DNA of 64,000 nucleotides, taken from Leguminivora glycinivorella (lineage: Eukaryota > Arthropoda > Insecta > Lepidoptera > Tortricidae). Shown piece after piece: positions 63,816-64,000 of this stretch (position 1 is its first letter; each line of letters opens with the position of its first letter). A program made the position numbers and the translations under genes. The notes under the pieces are model-generated. The model did not search any database, was not told where the DNA came from, and saw only the letters and a list, made by a program, of their open reading frames with translations. The stretch is from positions 8,689,545 through 8,753,544 of the forward strand of contig NC_062994.1 of the NCBI RefSeq assembly GCF_023078275.1, in the 5' to 3' direction.

Positions 63816-64000
63816 CGGACATGTAATGTTCTCATTACGCTTTCGTTTTAAACTAGTTTATACTTTAATCAATAAATCAATCGGTATCGTTTCATTTCCC
63901 TTGTGATTGCATACACTCTACAGGGTAAGTACGCCACTTAGGCTACGCACACACCACTATAATAACTCTTAATTAAAAACAAAAGACAGCCACACAAAAG
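63816..64000 (-). other. Leader of the LTR element
   Basis: AT-rich sequence upstream of gag. No match to the 57897-58218 LTR, so the 5' LTR and primer-binding site lie beyond 64000. Confidence 0.5.

Larger units (their letters stand above)
57897..64000 (-). mobile_element. Ty3-type LTR retrotransposon, decayed, right end outside window
   Basis: Minus-strand element with gag, protease, RT, RNase H and integrase in Ty3 order. One frameshift (near 62080) and one in-frame stop (61751) break the single long frame. A probable 3' LTR is at 57897-58218; the 5' LTR is not reached by 64000. No env-like frame is seen between pol and the LTR. Confidence 0.85.

Noticed and set aside
63416..63826. Frames on other strands or frames over the gag N-terminus
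   Set aside because: Shadow translations of the SR-rich gag segment.

Overview
The window looks like nuclear DNA of a moth or butterfly (Lepidoptera). It is AT-rich, exons are short and intron-split, and the intergenic and intronic DNA is packed with repeat types that I associate with lepidopteran genomes: tRNA-headed SINEs, Helitron-like ends finishing in CTAGT, GGTTCCGTA-type repeats, and RTE, Jockey and RNase H-bearing LINE fragments. Species cannot be named from the sequence alone.

Two host genes can be supported. (1) A Gbx/unplugged homeobox gene on the minus strand has three exons (23950-23635, 1473-1289, 701-288). Their splice phases join into one 304-residue protein with an N-terminal FSIDSIIG (eh1-like) motif and a homeodomain ending WFQNRRAKWKRVKAG. 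Intron 1 is about 22 kb and is a nest of mobile elements. Intron 2 (587 bp) holds two decayed copies of the homeobox exon. (2) The 5' part of a UBXN4 (UBX-domain protein 4, ER-associated degradation) gene lies on the plus strand. Five coding exons between 51013 and 56909 are phase-consistent, and the gene must continue past the right edge. The roughly 27 kb between the two gene starts holds no host gene that I can defend.

Region by region. 1-1473: Gbx 3' exons and decayed exon copies. 1.5-5.1 kb: Helitron-like, SINE and GTCT- or GGAC-containing repeats. 5.6-8.2 kb: two adjoining tandem arrays, one of ~100-bp units with a GC-rich hairpin and one of 120-bp units in a 240-bp higher-order pattern. 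9.1-11.4 kb: repeats. 12.06-14.61 kb: a hAT-like element with an exact 8-bp target duplication and a LINE fragment inside. 15-23.4 kb: GC-rich repeat, MITEs, SINEs and a TIR element next to Gbx exon 1. 24-34 kb: Gbx upstream DNA, mostly unassigned AT-rich sequence. 34.1-36.6 kb: nested SINE, TIR-element and Helitron mosaic with a GATAGG-derived microsatellite. 38-41 kb: MITEs and a dimeric tRNA-containing element with an 11-bp target duplication. 44.8-50.3 kb: foldback elements, a nearly intact RTE LINE joined to an inverted Jockey fragment. 51-57 kb: UBXN4, with a 614-bp near-perfect foldback in intron 3 and exon 5 wedged between two SINEs. 57.9-64 kb: a Ty3-type LTR retrotransposon on the minus strand, broken by one frameshift and one stop, with an SR-rich Gag N-terminus, inserted downstream of UBXN4 exon 5.

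The two host genes are unrelated in function (a transcription factor and an ER ubiquitin-pathway adaptor). Most of the interest lies in mobile-element structure: several insertions have target duplications, and one has an empty-site duplicate visible within the window itself.
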